NCBI RefSeq assembly: GCF_954871325.1
Contig: NC_088779.1
Location: forward strand, 27,514,869-27,578,868
DNA length: 64,000 nucleotides
Origin: Gordionus sp. m RMFG-2023
Lineage: Eukaryota > Nematomorpha > Gordioida > Chordodea > Parachordodidae
Reading direction: 5' to 3'
The notes under the pieces: generated by a model
Told to the model about the DNA's origin: nothing
Databases searched by the model: none
The model's input: only the letters and a program-made list of their open reading frames with translations
Made by a program: the position numbers and the translations under genes
In this document: in pieces, positions 1 through 10,342 of the stretch
How the letters are laid out: the number at the start of each line of letters is the position of its first letter
How positions within the stretch are numbered: position 1 is the stretch's first letter

Positions 1-116
1 ATTTTATTTTTCCTCCAATAAGCTTTCACGAATTGGCGGAATCGACGCAAATATTCGTTCCCTTCTTAAACGTATATTTTTTAATGTTTTTTCAAAATAA
101 ATAAATATCTTTATAA

Positions 117-538
117 GTGCACACAAATCGAGGCTTTTACGTTTTGCCGTAATTTTTTTAATAAAAAAAAACGTAACGCGTCTCTTGTTTTAAATTGAGG
201 TTGCCTTTTTTATTAATATCCGTCTTATCAAAAATTTTAAATAAGATTTTTGAAAAAAAAGTATTTGTCTTTGAAAATTATATTATCGTCTGCCTTCTTA
301 TTTCTTATAAGTTCTAAATATTCCTTTTTAGGTTATAAGTAAGTTATTTATATTACATTTGTATATAATATTACAAAGCGAAGAATAAAAAAAAAAGTAA
401 ATGAACAAGCAAACCTATTTGCGTTTTTTTAAATGGTTGCTAACGCAATACTGTAATTTTACCAATATGCACAAAAGCATTTAAAATGCCTTATTTGCGC
501 TTGCAACGCAGCATTTGAAATGCTCAATTTGTGCGCAC
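117..538. mobile_element. ~420-bp MITE with GTGC...GCAC ends
   Basis: The ends are inverted copies of each other: GTGCACACAAATCGAG on the left and CTCAATTTGTGCGCAC on the right. TAA flanks both sides (114-116 and 539-541), which suits a 3-bp target duplication as made by PIF/Harbinger elements. A second copy at 16663-17066 has the same TAA flanks, and a third, inverted, lies at 13918-14326. That third copy is flanked by TTA and TAT, so the duplication length (TA or TAA) and the superfamily remain uncertain. No coding sequence is seen. Confidence 0.6.
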
Positions 539-832
539 TAATTTCTCGGGTTTTACCTTTCTCGGTCCCGATTTGTAGATTTTCCCACGTTTAAATGTTA
601 ATAACTGGGACGCGAGAGGGGTCTTTAACATATGATTAAGTAATAGCCATTTATACCGTTTCTTAAAAAAAAACCTGAACTGACTCTTAATCGAAAACTC
701 AAAAAGGTTTGGATACTTTATAAATGCGATTTCTATATTTGTATATATTTATTTTTTAAAAAAAAATTAACTTATAAGAGGAAGGTTTTTATGATGAAAT
801 ATTTTGTTAACGAAGGAATACTTTATATTAAG

Positions 833-930
833 TAGAGGTAGGTTCAGCCCTGCCCGCAGGCTGGCCAAAAGAAATTTCGAACCGGGTCGGGCTTGTAGAA
901 AATTAATTCTTCACGGTGCTCGAGCCCGTC
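833..930. mobile_element. hAT-type terminus fragment, G+C-rich
   Basis: A G+C-rich block starting TAGAGGTAGGTTCAGCCC interrupts AT-rich sequence and contains GGGTCGGGC and GCTCGAGCCC. The start fits the hAT end consensus YARNG and resembles other TAGAG ends in this window. A matching inverted right end was not found, so it is probably truncated. The same block lies at 17374 in copy B. Confidence 0.35.
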
Positions 931-1102
931 ATTGTTCATTGTTCATTTTCTTTCTTTTTTTTAAGAACTTGAAAAGGTAGCGATTTACTTATTTTATATA
1001 TTTTTATTGATCATTAGCATTACTATAATATATTAAATTTTGTGTAAATAAAATTTCTTTTTTAAATAAATAATATTCTGATGAAAAAAAAAGGATGTCA
1101 AA

Positions 1103-1935
1103 ATGGTCTTCAACGATAGGATTAACGCTTCCGTGGTCAAATCTCTCATATCAAAGTCCAAAAAATGTTCGCAAAAGGACCCAACCCAATCTTTTAATAT
1201 CGACAATAACCCTATCATGTCGTTATCGAGTAATTGCCCTACCCTTAATACTTTTCTCGTGTAGATGTTACACAAATTAGGAAGAAAGAATAGAGGAAAA
1301 AGAGAGGATATGATATTTCTAAATATTTTTGAATATAATTAATCTCTCAACTAGTTTTGTTAAACGGCCCGAATAAGATTTTAGATAAAATGATATCGTG
1401 TAAGCCCGAAGATTTTGCTGATAGACGGCAAAAAGGTTTAAACCTATGTTTGAAAAATTTCGAGGCTTATACATAATATTATTTTGGCTAAAATCTTAAT
1501 CGGGTCGTTTTTAAAAAATCGACCTAAAATTGGGTCATTTAACAACACTACTCTCAACTCAAATACTTTGACTATCAATGTTTCTTAAATATATTTTTTT
1601 TTGGATCACTTCTTCCTAGTGGACGACGAAATGAGTTTCAACAATTATAGTTCCTCAACTGGAAGCTACCTAGAAGATCACCCTAAGAAGAATACTCAAT
1701 TTTCCCCTCCAACAAATCGTAATAATAATAAGTAATACTTGTACGTTATTATTAAATATTTATTTCGTTTTTAAATTCTACAGGAGAGAGTATCAAAAGG
1801 TTGACGAATATTTTATGTGATTATTAATTTTTATGTTCTTTCAGCATGAGATACAGGAAGCGAAGATTAGCCTCCTATTGTGAATGGGGTCTAAGGAGAT
1901 TTTTTTTAACTCTTGAGAGTGATAATGGTTTCTGA
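1103..1935 (+). CDS. Four-exon gene for a 120-aa protein, copy A
   Basis: I read exons at 1103-1229, 1620-1731, 1784-1816 and 1845-1935, with GT...AG introns of 390, 52 and 28 nt. All phases fit and the frame ends at TGA 1933-1935. The protein starts MVFNDRINASVVKSL, has a polar middle rich in S, N and P, and ends in a basic stretch (MRYRKRRLASYCEWGLRRF). Copy B has identical exon lengths and an open frame. Of six exon differences about half are silent, including two in the 33-nt exon 3. The first intron holds a hAT MITE. The start could lie further upstream if an exon like that at 16339 is joined. I do not recognise the family. No signal peptide or membrane segment is evident. Antisense ORFs over exon 1 were judged shadows. 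Confidence 0.5.
1352..1550. mobile_element. 199-bp hAT MITE, TSD CTCTCAAC
   Basis: The element runs from TAGTTTTGTTAAACGGCCC to the inverted end CATTTAACAACACTA. Both sides carry the perfect 8-bp target duplication CTCTCAAC (1344-1351 and 1551-1558). The arms are inverted repeats sharing CGATTAAGATTTTAG-like sequence. It lies in an intron of the four-exon gene and is shared with copy B, so it predates the duplication. Confidence 0.85.
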
Positions 1936-2393
1936 TGGGCCATGCCTATTATTATAATTCATAATTTCTAAGGTTTTTTAAGGGGGTTTATATAAGCTAA
2001 TAAATGATGGAGTCTAAATAATTTTAGCTGGGTGGTATTTGGAATAGCCCAGTAGGGAGAGATTGAGACAGATTGCAGGAATTAAGAAAACGAATATTAA
2101 GGGGAATATAATAAATAGATTTGTGAATCGAAATATGAAGAAAGGATTGCAAATAACTAAAAAAGAAATATTTTTATAAGGAAGCTGAATGAACGTATAC
2201 TAAATCTAGCTTACAAATTGGACATATGCTTATATTTAAAATTATAACTAGTAGTTATATAAATTGGGGATGATATTTGAATCATTTTTACTAACTAGAA
2301 ATTAAAAAATGTTTTTTTTACCAAAGGCCAAAACTGACATGTGTCAATATTCAGCCTTTAGAATTAACCTTTCACCAACCCAATTACATCCAC
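1936..2393. other. Intergenic, no feature seen
   Basis: This is AT-rich sequence between the four-exon gene and the 150-codon ORF. It is shared with copy B. No convincing exon, repeat or RNA was seen. Confidence 0.5.
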
Positions 2394-2846
2394 ATGGATT
2401 ATTGGTATTATTCTCACGAAAATCCATCTTCAAGTAATACAAATTTCGATGCTAACCAAAATCCCAAAACAAAACCAAAACTTAATAATTCTTGCAATAA
2501 TCCCGAAAGTAATTTCAACAAAAAATTTGAAAGACAATTCGACAAATTAGAAGAACGATTAGACAACGTTATCCACCACAAAACAAATATTCGGAACAAA
2601 GACTTGAATAGCAAAATCCCTAAAAATCCAGAAATTATTCACGATAAAGCTTGTCCCGATTCGTTAGAAAATATTAATATGGGGATGATGGAGCGGAAGG
2701 AACGTTTACACAAGCGGAGCATTAAAGCTGGTTCCCGCTTTCAGTACATGAGGGTTAGTCGGGAATCGGCCCCGACATCTAACAACTTGCTAACCTTACG
2801 TTGCGGTATCAAAGAAAAGAAACAAACATGTAAATTATTAGCATAA
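2394..2846 (+). CDS. 150-codon ORF, copy A, unrecognised
   Basis: The frame is open from ATG to TAA and keeps the same length in copy B. The product would be soluble and polar, starting MDYWYYSHENPSSSN, with an Asn/Pro/Lys-rich first third, a charged helical middle (KKFERQFDKLEERLDNV) and a basic segment (ERKERLHKRSIKAG). Five differences separate the copies in about 450 nt. I count four as amino-acid changes and one as silent, so selection on the frame is not shown. An ATG after an AT-rich leader suggests a first or only exon. Splicing into a larger transcript near the internal GTTAGT is possible. I cannot name a family. Antisense frames here look like shadows. Confidence 0.4.
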   Translation: MDYWYYSHENPSSSNTNFDANQNPKTKPKLNNSCNNPESNFNKKFERQFDKLEERLDNVIHHKTNIRNKDLNSKIPKNPEIIHDKACPDSLENINMGMMERKERLHKRSIKAGSRFQYMRVSRESAPTSNNLLTLRCGIKEKKQTCKLLA

Positions 2847-3119
2847 TATATTAGCAATCATTTATATTAATCATAAAAATCTAACCCTATTTGTCTCGAT
2901 CTCTAGTAATAAAATTCATTATTCCAATTAATTGAGCTAGATTTTTAAAAAAATAAATTCTTCAGTCTGTGCCATTTTGATCTCCTCGGCTAATTCAATG
3001 CTATGAGATAAGTAGGAAGCTTAACTCGTAAAATCTAGTTTTTTTTCTATTTCCCAAATTCTCAACAATTAAATTTAGTATATTAAATCAACCAATAAAA
3101 TTTGTTAAAAAAACATGAT

Positions 3120-4185
3120 GGGTCATTCCATGACAAATCAACCACAATTCGACTCACCCCCTTCGATTTTTTTTAAAAATTTGGTAATCCAAGAAAGGTT
3201 AATTTAACTAAATAGCCTAAATTTTAGTCTACTAACATTTATATTTTCGGAAGGGTTCAGTGGTAAAAATGACATATTTTTACCATTATGCGCCTTCATT
3301 CAATTATATCTTAAAAACTAAATTTATAAATAACAAATTTAAAGATTATACTTAAAAAAAAATTTTTTTAAAATGATTTTTCCAATTTCTGGCCATTTTA
3401 TTTAATATATAAGAACTAAAACATATTTTTTGAAAATATTACGACCTTCATTTTTTTTATAAAATATTTTAATAGACATTACTAAATCCTTCCTTTATAT
3501 TTATGAAAAAAAATTGGCCTGGGAGGCGGCCAGCTTTCTCAAAATCGATAAAAATGATGAAAAGTGTATAAATATTTTCACGAAAGGGGGTGTCTTTGTA
3601 TAAAATTATACATTAATCAGTTTTTAATGGTTTTTTTGAACTGATTTATTGTTATTTTCATTTACAAGATGAATAAACCTTTAAATTATACCAAATAGTT
3701 AAAAATAATAATCATTAAAAACTAATTTATAACATCCCTTTCTTGAAAATATTTCTTCACTGTCTAATTATTTTTTTTGGGTTTAAGAATGAAGCTTGCC
3801 GTGTTCCAGACCGATTTTTTTTATAAATATAAAGGAAGAGTTTAGTAATGTCTACTAAATCTTTTATAAAAATTGAAGGTCATATTATTTCCAAAAATTG
3901 TTTTTAGTTCTTAAATATTAAATAAAATGGGAGAAAATTGAAAAAATCAAAAAAAATTTTTTTTATCTTAAATGTAGAATCTTTGAACGTGATTTTGATA
4001 TTAAATTTGTTATTTAGAATTATGTAGTTTTGTAATTAAGTGAAAGAAGATAATGGTAAAAATACCTTATTTTTGGCACTTTGAACCCGAATATCTCCAA
4101 AAATATAAATGTTTTACGAGGCTAAAATTTTGAAAAAAATTGAAGAGGGTCGGCCAAAAATTTCATTTTTACCTGTAATGGACCC
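3120..4185. mobile_element. ~1.07-kb foldback DNA element, copy A
   Basis: The two halves are long imperfect inverted repeats. For example TAATAGACATTACTAAATCC on the left pairs with GTTTAGTAATGTCTACTAAA on the right, and segments with ACCATTATGCGCC and AAGATAATGGT also pair. The termini are GGGTCATTCCATGACAAAT and, inverted, GGGTCCATTACAGG. No transposase is present. It is shared with copy B at 19721-20795, where indels and substitutions are frequent. It is probably a non-autonomous DNA element; the superfamily is unknown. Confidence 0.75.
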
Positions 4186-4463
4186 GACACTTTTTAAAAT
4201 ACGAACATGGTGTCACCGCGATATTATTATTGGGACACTATATAACGCCGCGAAAAGACACTCTCGTTACTACTGAATGTTTAAGAATTACATATTTATC
4301 ATGTAAACCTTTTACGAATATGACCTCATAAAGAATATTATTATTGTAAATACAATAATTTACGACTAACTTATATATATATTTATATTTACAAAGTCAA
4401 AAATTTGGGCAAGAAAAGCAAGATAAATGAAAACTCTATACTATCCCAAAACAACGTGCAAAG

Positions 4464-4702
4464 ATTAGTAGTTTGCTCCACCAAGAGTTTGACCCATCCT
4501 TTGAAAGGTTTTTCTTTATATTATCTTCTTTTATATCAGTAATGAGGGCTTAGGCAATCAAAAACATTTTTTTTTGTCTTGGTTCCTTTTAATTTGGGAT
4601 TCCAAAGGAAAATTTAATCTTCCTAAGAAAAAGTTCTGGTCCTTTGAAGAAGAGACGTTAAACGTTACCAGAGGGATATTGAAGTTTAATGATTGTCTAT
4701 AA
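4464..4702 (+). CDS. Exon pair split by a 32-nt intron, copy A (5' part uncertain)
   Basis: Two open segments join in frame across a 32-nt GT...AG intron at 4508-4539. The first, 4464-4507, reads ISSLLHQEFDPSFE. The second, 4540-4702, is 54 codons and ends in TAA; it includes an aromatic stretch (HFFLSWFLLIWDSKG), a charged stretch (KKKFWSFEEE) and the sequon NVT. An AG sits directly before 4464 and the same frame is stopped a little further upstream, so earlier exons are expected but not identified. Copy B (21071-21309) is identical over these exons. The surrounding patch is the most conserved part of the duplication. I do not recognise the family. An alternative start at an ATG near 4424, with a different donor, cannot be excluded. 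Confidence 0.35.
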
Positions 4703-4913
4703 TCGATTGTTTTACATTTATTACGTTGAATTGTTCATTATTTCTTTGTCAAAAAGTAACATATTTTTATTACTACTAATATTTAAAGTAATCGTTGACG
4801 GGGTTGAATGGAACGGGGTGAAGTTTTTTCAGGTCTCTTCACAGTGGCAAACTCACATCAAGTATTTTCCCCTTTTGCTCTCACCTGCTCAACCTATACC
4901 TTCCAACACCTAA
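4689..4913 (+). CDS. Small ORF with hydrophobic N-terminus, copy A
   Basis: A 74-codon frame is conserved in copy B with only a couple of residue changes. It starts MIVYNRLFYIYYVELF, has a second hydrophobic run (NIFLLLLIF) and then a more protein-like part (GVEWNGVKFFQVSSQWQTH). The 3' portion is preceded by TTTTTTCAG, so it may be an exon in this or another frame. It overlaps the end of the preceding exon by 14 nt, so both readings cannot be fully right unless they belong to different transcripts. The function is unknown. Confidence 0.25.
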   Translation: MIVYNRLFYIYYVELFIISLSKSNIFLLLLIFKVIVDGVEWNGVKFFQVSSQWQTHIKYFPLLLSPAQPIPSNT

Positions 4914-6005
4914 GGGAAATTCAAAGAAACCTAATAAATTACCATATTTTATTTTTTTTATAAAACACCATAAAATGTAAATTTTTAAAAAGCGAAACAA
5001 ATATTAATAATTTCGAGTCGCAATAATTTGATAATCCCTTTTTCGTCTTTATTTTTTATTTTAAAAATATTTTTTTTTGCATTGTGTCATCAAAACAAGT
5101 TCTCAATTTACATAAATCAGTATTGTTATTGTCCAATATTATTTTTAATCAATTATATATATATATTAAGTATGATTATGACAAGTCATTTATGACATGT
5201 ATAAATAAAGCTGCTTTTGCCTCTTGGAGAGTGATAATGTAATAAATTACAAAAACAAATTTAGTATCTTAATTCGTTATTGTTTTACAGGAGTAAAAGT
5301 TTTTAAATAAATTACCCTTTTCTATATTCATTTTTTTTTCTTCACTTTTTGAGAGAAAATCTTTCTAATGCTCACCGTTTCCTGTAATAGAGTTACAACT
5401 TTTTAAACTGTTGGTGGCCATATTTAATTTAAAAGTATTTACGCTGAATATATATTAATGTTCGGTTTTCCATCCATCGATCAAAAAAAAATTGGTTATA
5501 TATAGACTAATCCCTCAACAGGCCTTTGGGGTAATTCAATAGAAATATGGAAATATTTTGATACCACAAAATATTTATCTTTTTATACGTCATATTGTCC
5601 AGATTTTATTTTTTTTAAACTACGAAACTTATTGTTGTCCCTTATTAATTTTTTTTTTAAATAAAATTTTGTAATTTATAAAAGTTATTTTTTTTAACGA
5701 TTATTATTTATCTTCATTAAGAAATTATAATGTATAGAATAATATAGATATTAAAAAATAAATAATGATATGTATTTATACTAAAGTGTTTCCATAGAAA
5801 AACAATTTTTCATTTTAATAGATATCAATTGCATTATACTATTTTTCTAAACGCCAGGAGAACAAAAAGGGACTGGGTTAATAACATTTAAATTTAAATA
5901 TTTGAAGTCCAAATTAATATGTTATAATTTCAAAAATTTTTTTTTCACTTTATAGAAAAAAATATCTCTATTGAATATAATCTTCATTGACATTTCTTTC
6001 TTTAT
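4914..6005. other. AT-rich intergenic, no gene seen
   Basis: The sequence is AT-rich with homopolymer runs and is shared with copy B. The first 400 bp are still very well conserved between copies; the rest is more diverged. No exon was supported. Confidence 0.5.

Positions 6006-6060
<55 letters not shown>
6006..6060. repeat. (CTTT)n microsatellite
   Basis: There are about 14 uninterrupted CTTT units. In copy B the equivalent site has only about three units, and roughly 130 bp of unique sequence is present that copy A lacks, so the expansion accompanies a local deletion. Confidence 0.95.
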
Positions 6061-6237
6061 GAGTAGCTCTTGAAATTCTCAGTATATTTATATTGTATAT
6101 CTATATGGACTTACGGCTATAAGTTGTCATATTTCTGCCAGAATTTCCTCTCTTAGATTAGTTAATGATTTGCGAATTTAGATATCTTGCCTTATTTGAC
6201 CCATTTGAATATAAAAAACTTAAAAATTGTATAAAAA

Positions 6238-6355
6238 ATAATAAGCGGATGATTAATTTAAAAAATAAATAAGCAGACGATTATTAATTTAAAAAATAAT
6301 AAGCAGACGATTATTGATTTAAAAAATAAATATGTATATGATTATTAATTTAAGT
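6238..6355. repeat. Short tandem repeat of ~34 bp
   Basis: Three to four copies of a unit containing AAGCAGACGATTATTAATTT separated by A/T runs. Copy B has two to three units at about 22925-23030. Confidence 0.8.
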
Positions 6356-7954
6356 GAATGATAGTATTTATGTATAAGGTGACAATCTATAAACGTTAAT
6401 AATTTCCTTTTAAATGCTAAAAATTAAGCTTAATATTATATATTTATATTAATTAAGATTTAAAATTTTATCAATATTATTTATCAAAGAATTTAGAAGA
6501 CTACATTATGAATGTAAACAATATACAATATCGAAAGCATTAAAAAAAACACATAATGAATAATCGTAATATATCGATATAAAACGTAATATAATATATA
6601 AAACACTAGTATATAAAAATAATTTTTCTATTATAATAAAATTTTGTATTCTGATTTGGCATTTTTATTCCATGGAATCATTTTTATTTATTAATTAATT
6701 TATAGGACATAGGTCGCGGGAGTAGTGGGTGTTGTGTATATGGTTATTTTGAAAATTAAAATATAAGCTAAATCAAGAGTGTGCTGGCTGATATCAATGT
6801 AGCGGGGTGAACATTGTAATATTTATTATGATTTTATTTTTTTAAATTATTTATTTAGCTGATAAAAATTTCTTAAAAGTTACTTAAAGGCTATGACTTA
6901 AAAAAAAACCTCATAATTTCTAAACTTTCACAACTTTATAAAATTATGAAACATCTCTAAAATCTTCCTTTTTTTCAAAAAATGTTTGGAAATTTTGAAA
7001 TTTATAATTCCTTACCATATTATTTTGATATTTTCCAATTATTTAAATGAGACCTTCAGCTCAAAATTTCTAATTGCGCGAGAAATTTGATAAAAAAATT
7101 TATTTTTCAGGAGAAAATATAAAAATTGCGGGTTGGCATTATGTCTTAATGCAAATAGCATGACTAAATTTTTGGTTCGGCTAATATTTACTGCCTTTAT
7201 ATTGCTATTAATTCCTAAGTCATTTGTGCTAACCTCAAAAAAGAAAAGGAGTTATAAACGAGAAGCGAGTAGACCTATGCGACGCCGCCTCTCCACGTCA
7301 ACAAAACTCCATGCGTATAGCTGCCGATCAAGTTGTGCCACGCAAGCTCGCCACCGAAAATTTAGGGCGGCGGAGCATGTAATATATTAATATGTTATTT
7401 AAGTATATGGGCACCCTTTTATAATGTAGATATTCCAAAGGTCACCTTCCACAGGATACAAACAAAAATAATTTAATCTTAAAAGGATCCTAAATGGGCC
7501 AGCATACCAAATACAGTAGAGCCTAATTATTTTACAATTCCCTATCACCCTAATACCATGGTCTTCCAGTAGATGGGATTACACATGAACCTATATTTGG
7601 TGCGATCTAACGAAAATGCCTCAGCAATCAATTCGGCAGATAATTTTGAGAATAAAGAAAAATTCAGAAATCGCTAACGTAATTTTTATCCCACTTTTCA
7701 CCAATACTCCTGGTGTTTTTGGTTAAGGAATTCCATGAATTTAGCACAATATGAGGGAGAAAATTAAGCCAAATAAGTGGCGATCGTAATGAAGCCTTCT
7801 GTTTTAAACAAGTCATTACGATGGCTATTCATCAAAGTAATTGCATTGATATTCCCGGTTCCATATAACAATAAAAGTAAACCGATCTCCTAATTGTTTT
7901 TTTGTTTAAATTTAATTAAATTTTTATCCAGTTGTTTGTTTTAAATTTTTGTAT
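6356..7954. other. Intergenic part of copy A with decayed repeat sequence
   Basis: AT-rich up to about 7130, then a more G+C-rich block (7130-7900) that recurs with many indels at 23790-24775. An 85-codon ORF at 7133 is not kept in copy B, so I do not call it. The block after 7520 (AGTAGAGCCTAATTATTTT) looks like the edge of an old DNA transposon; this is only an impression. Confidence 0.4.
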
Positions 7955-7957
7955 AGA

Positions 7958-8845
7958 GTATATTCGATATTCTCTTTCCTTCCTTTCTCTTTTAATTTAC
8001 CCCTTCCATCTATTTTCTTTTCCCTTCTACTTTCTCTTTTACTTTCTTTTTCTTACTTCCTTTCTCTTTTCCTTTCTCTTTTAATTTCACTTATTTTTCC
8101 TCTCTTCTTTTTCCTTTCATTACCCTCTTACTTTCTTTCCCTCCCTTTTTCCTTTTTAATTTCCTTTCCATATTCCTTTTTCTTTCTCTTTTCTTTCGTT
8201 CCCCTTCTAATTCCTTTTATTAATTTTCCTTTCTTTTCTTTTCCTTTCCCTTCTCCTTTCTCTTTTCCTAGCATGCCCTTTTAATTTCTTTTATAACCTT
8301 ACTCTTTCTTTTCCTTTCCCTTTCATTACCCCCTTTTTCCCCCTTTTATTTCTCATTCCTTTATCTTAATTTCTTTTTCAAATTCTTTTTTCTTTCTCCT
8401 TTCCTTCCTTTACCTTTTAATTTCTTCTATTACCTTCCTCTTTCAACTCTTTTCCTTTCCCTTTCATTACCTCTTTTCTTTTCATTTTTTTCCCTTTCCC
8501 ATTTTCTTTCGATTCCTTATTTCCATTTTAATTTCTTTTGCATATTCTTTCTCCTTTCCTTCCTTTCCCTTTTAATTCTTATTACCTTCCTCTTTCTTCT
8601 CTTTTCCATTTCATGACCACTTTTCTTTTTTTTCATTTTTTTTCCTTTCCCCTTTTCTTTCGCATTCCTCTTTTCCTTTTTAATTTCTTTTCCATATTCT
8701 TTTTTCTTTCTCTTTTCCTTCCTTTGATTTTTAATTTTATTACCTTCCCCTTTTTTCTCTTTTTCTTCATATTTCCTTTTTATTTCCCTTTATCTTCTTT
8801 TCCTCTCCCCTTTTCTTTACTTCTCGTTTTTTCTCTCTAGCCCTT
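7958..8845. repeat. Homopyrimidine tract, C/T on + strand (first part)
   Basis: Nearly 0.9 kb in which the + strand is mostly C and T, built from irregular CCTTTTC-like units. Frames across it encode only F, S, L and P and are not genes. It lies between the two blocks of the duplication, and copy B has an equivalent tract at 25611-26575. Confidence 0.95.
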
Positions 8846-9089
8846 AAAAATTGTGAATCTTGCTTATATATTCTAAAAATTATAAAGGCAATATTGAAAA
8901 TAATATTAATAGATACTTGGAAGTAAACACTCATATTCACAATGAGTACTTATTTTCCTCATTTTTAGCGACTTACTAAAAAATCTCTAATTTAAATACA
9001 AGAATCTACTTCTTTAGCATCTATTAATATTAATTTTAAAGCAAGATTCCCATTTTTATATTTTTTAGCCATTTTATTTTATCGATTTA

Positions 9090-9355
9090 GAACGGAACTT
9101 TCTGCCCTTCTTTTCACTCGGCTTTTATTTTTTTTCCCTTATACCTTTTCTTTCCCTTTCACCTTTTCTCTCTCTTTTACCTATTCTTTCCATATCTACT
9201 TTTCCCTTTTCTTTCCTTATCTTCCTCTTTTCCTTTTCATCTACCTTTTCATTCCTTTCTCATCTCTCCCTTTTTTTCCTTTTCTTTTACATTTTCTTTC
9301 CCTTCTCCTTCCCAATTCCTTTTTCTTTTACCTTTCTCTTCCGTTCCCCCATTAT
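9090..9355. repeat. Homopyrimidine tract (second part)
   Basis: The same composition and strand bias as the tract at 7958-8845, separated from it by about 240 bp of AT-rich sequence. It was probably one tract before an insertion. Confidence 0.9.
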
Positions 9356-9800
9356 TTTTGTTGGTTATGTGCAGCAAAAATTTAATACGAATAACCCAAA
9401 GTAATTAAGTAATAATTTTTTATTAATGATCCTCTTTATTAAAATAAATGTAAGATTAAAAAAAAAGAATTAATTTACATTACGATTCGCTCCCCTTTTA
9501 TAGGGAAGCTCCTAATTGCAAAAAACAATAATAGAAAAAGTGTTATAAATACATTTCTTTAAAATTATAAATCCCAAAATCATGCCGAAAAATCTTAATT
9601 ATAAAAATAAAAATAACTCACAAATCGCAATACATAATGATTATACAATTAAATTTTATAAATCTAAAAATATAAAATATAATTTAATAATTCCTACAAA
9701 CGATGATTTTACATATATTTATATTCAATTACGACACCTTCCACCTATAACCAATCCTTGAGACCAAAATATCTCTTGATATACATGCTTCTCCACAAAG
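9356..9800. other. AT-rich stretch, nothing recognised
   Basis: This lies between the C/T tract and the exon-like ORF at 9801. The last 60 bp may be 5' leader of that ORF. No repeat or RNA was identified. Confidence 0.4.
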
Positions 9801-10076
9801 ATGGTAATGAGAGTGAAGCGGTTCCTGAATCAGGGGCCTCTACCTTTCTTTGTCTCCGCACTTCTGTATTCGGGGCTTGCCTTTTCAGTCTTCGATACTG
9901 CTCCCTGGGACACCATCGTCAAATGTGTCAACTCCACATTCATATCATACGTTTATATCCCTGGCCTCTCATCATGCTTCTTCATTACGACATCGCTTCC
10001 CTACTTTGACAACCTTCATATAGCTCTTGTTCTGATTCATCGGACCTTTTGTAACTATAGTAATTTTAATACTTAA
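9801..10076 (+). CDS. Exon-like ORF, possible TMEM86 (lysoplasmalogenase-like) N-terminus
   Basis: This is a G+C-rich open stretch starting at an ATG after CTCCACAAAG. The predicted protein begins MVMRVKRFLNQ, then GPLPFFVSALLYSGL, a PWDTIVKC motif and a second hydrophobic run (NSTFISYVYIPGL). TMEM86 proteins begin with a similar order: a polar start, PFF with a first membrane helix, then a W..(L/I)(I/V)KC motif and a second helix. That resemblance is from memory and covers only the N-terminus. From 10019 on the sequence belongs to the duplicated block, so the real exon probably ends near there. Copy B lacks this exon. No downstream exons were found. Another + frame (9758-10009) is also open. 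Confidence 0.3.
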   Translation: MVMRVKRFLNQGPLPFFVSALLYSGLAFSVFDTAPWDTIVKCVNSTFISYVYIPGLSSCFFITTSLPYFDNLHIALVLIHRTFCNYSNFNT

Positions 10077-10342
10077 AATTTTATAAAAATATTAAATAAT
10101 TATAAAATGAACCCACTAGGTTTATAGACTGGCTGGCCCAAATATTAGAATCATATCATTTTCCCAACTTATAGTCTATCAAATTTAGAATCCCTAGAGT
10201 AATTTATAGAGAGGATTACACTCTTTTCTCTCTCCTAGCTTTCTCGCTCTCTGATGAGAAACCATATCAAATAGTATTCCATTATTTGTTTTACAAACAA
10301 TGAAAAATGTTTATTCCTCTGAATTCCAAATTATAAAATTTG

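Larger units (their letters stand above)
1..7870. repeat. Segmental duplication, copy A (left edge outside window)
   Basis: This stretch aligns colinearly and in the same orientation with 16548-24775. The copies are mostly very similar by eye, with many small indels and some larger ones. Shared contents are a GTGC-ended MITE, a hAT MITE with its target duplication, a four-exon gene, a 150-codon ORF, a foldback element and a highly conserved patch near 4.2-5.3 kb. Similarity decays gradually after about 7.1 kb. The left boundary is not visible because alignment already holds at base 1. The duplication postdates the shared insertions. Confidence 0.93.

Noticed and set aside
1033-1275. Antisense 80-codon ORF (and its partner 17535-17747)
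   Set aside because: It overlaps exon 1 of the four-exon gene, whose sense frame has splice-site and silent-change support. The antisense frame lengths differ between copies.
2414-2614. Antisense 66-codon ORF (and 18938-19138)
   Set aside because: Shadow of the longer sense 150-codon ORF.
7133-7390. 85-codon ORF with a hydrophobic start
   Set aside because: Copy B shows several indels and a MITE insertion here, and the frame is not kept.
7949-8840. ORFs of 111 and 100 codons
   Set aside because: Same cause: they cover a homopyrimidine tract.
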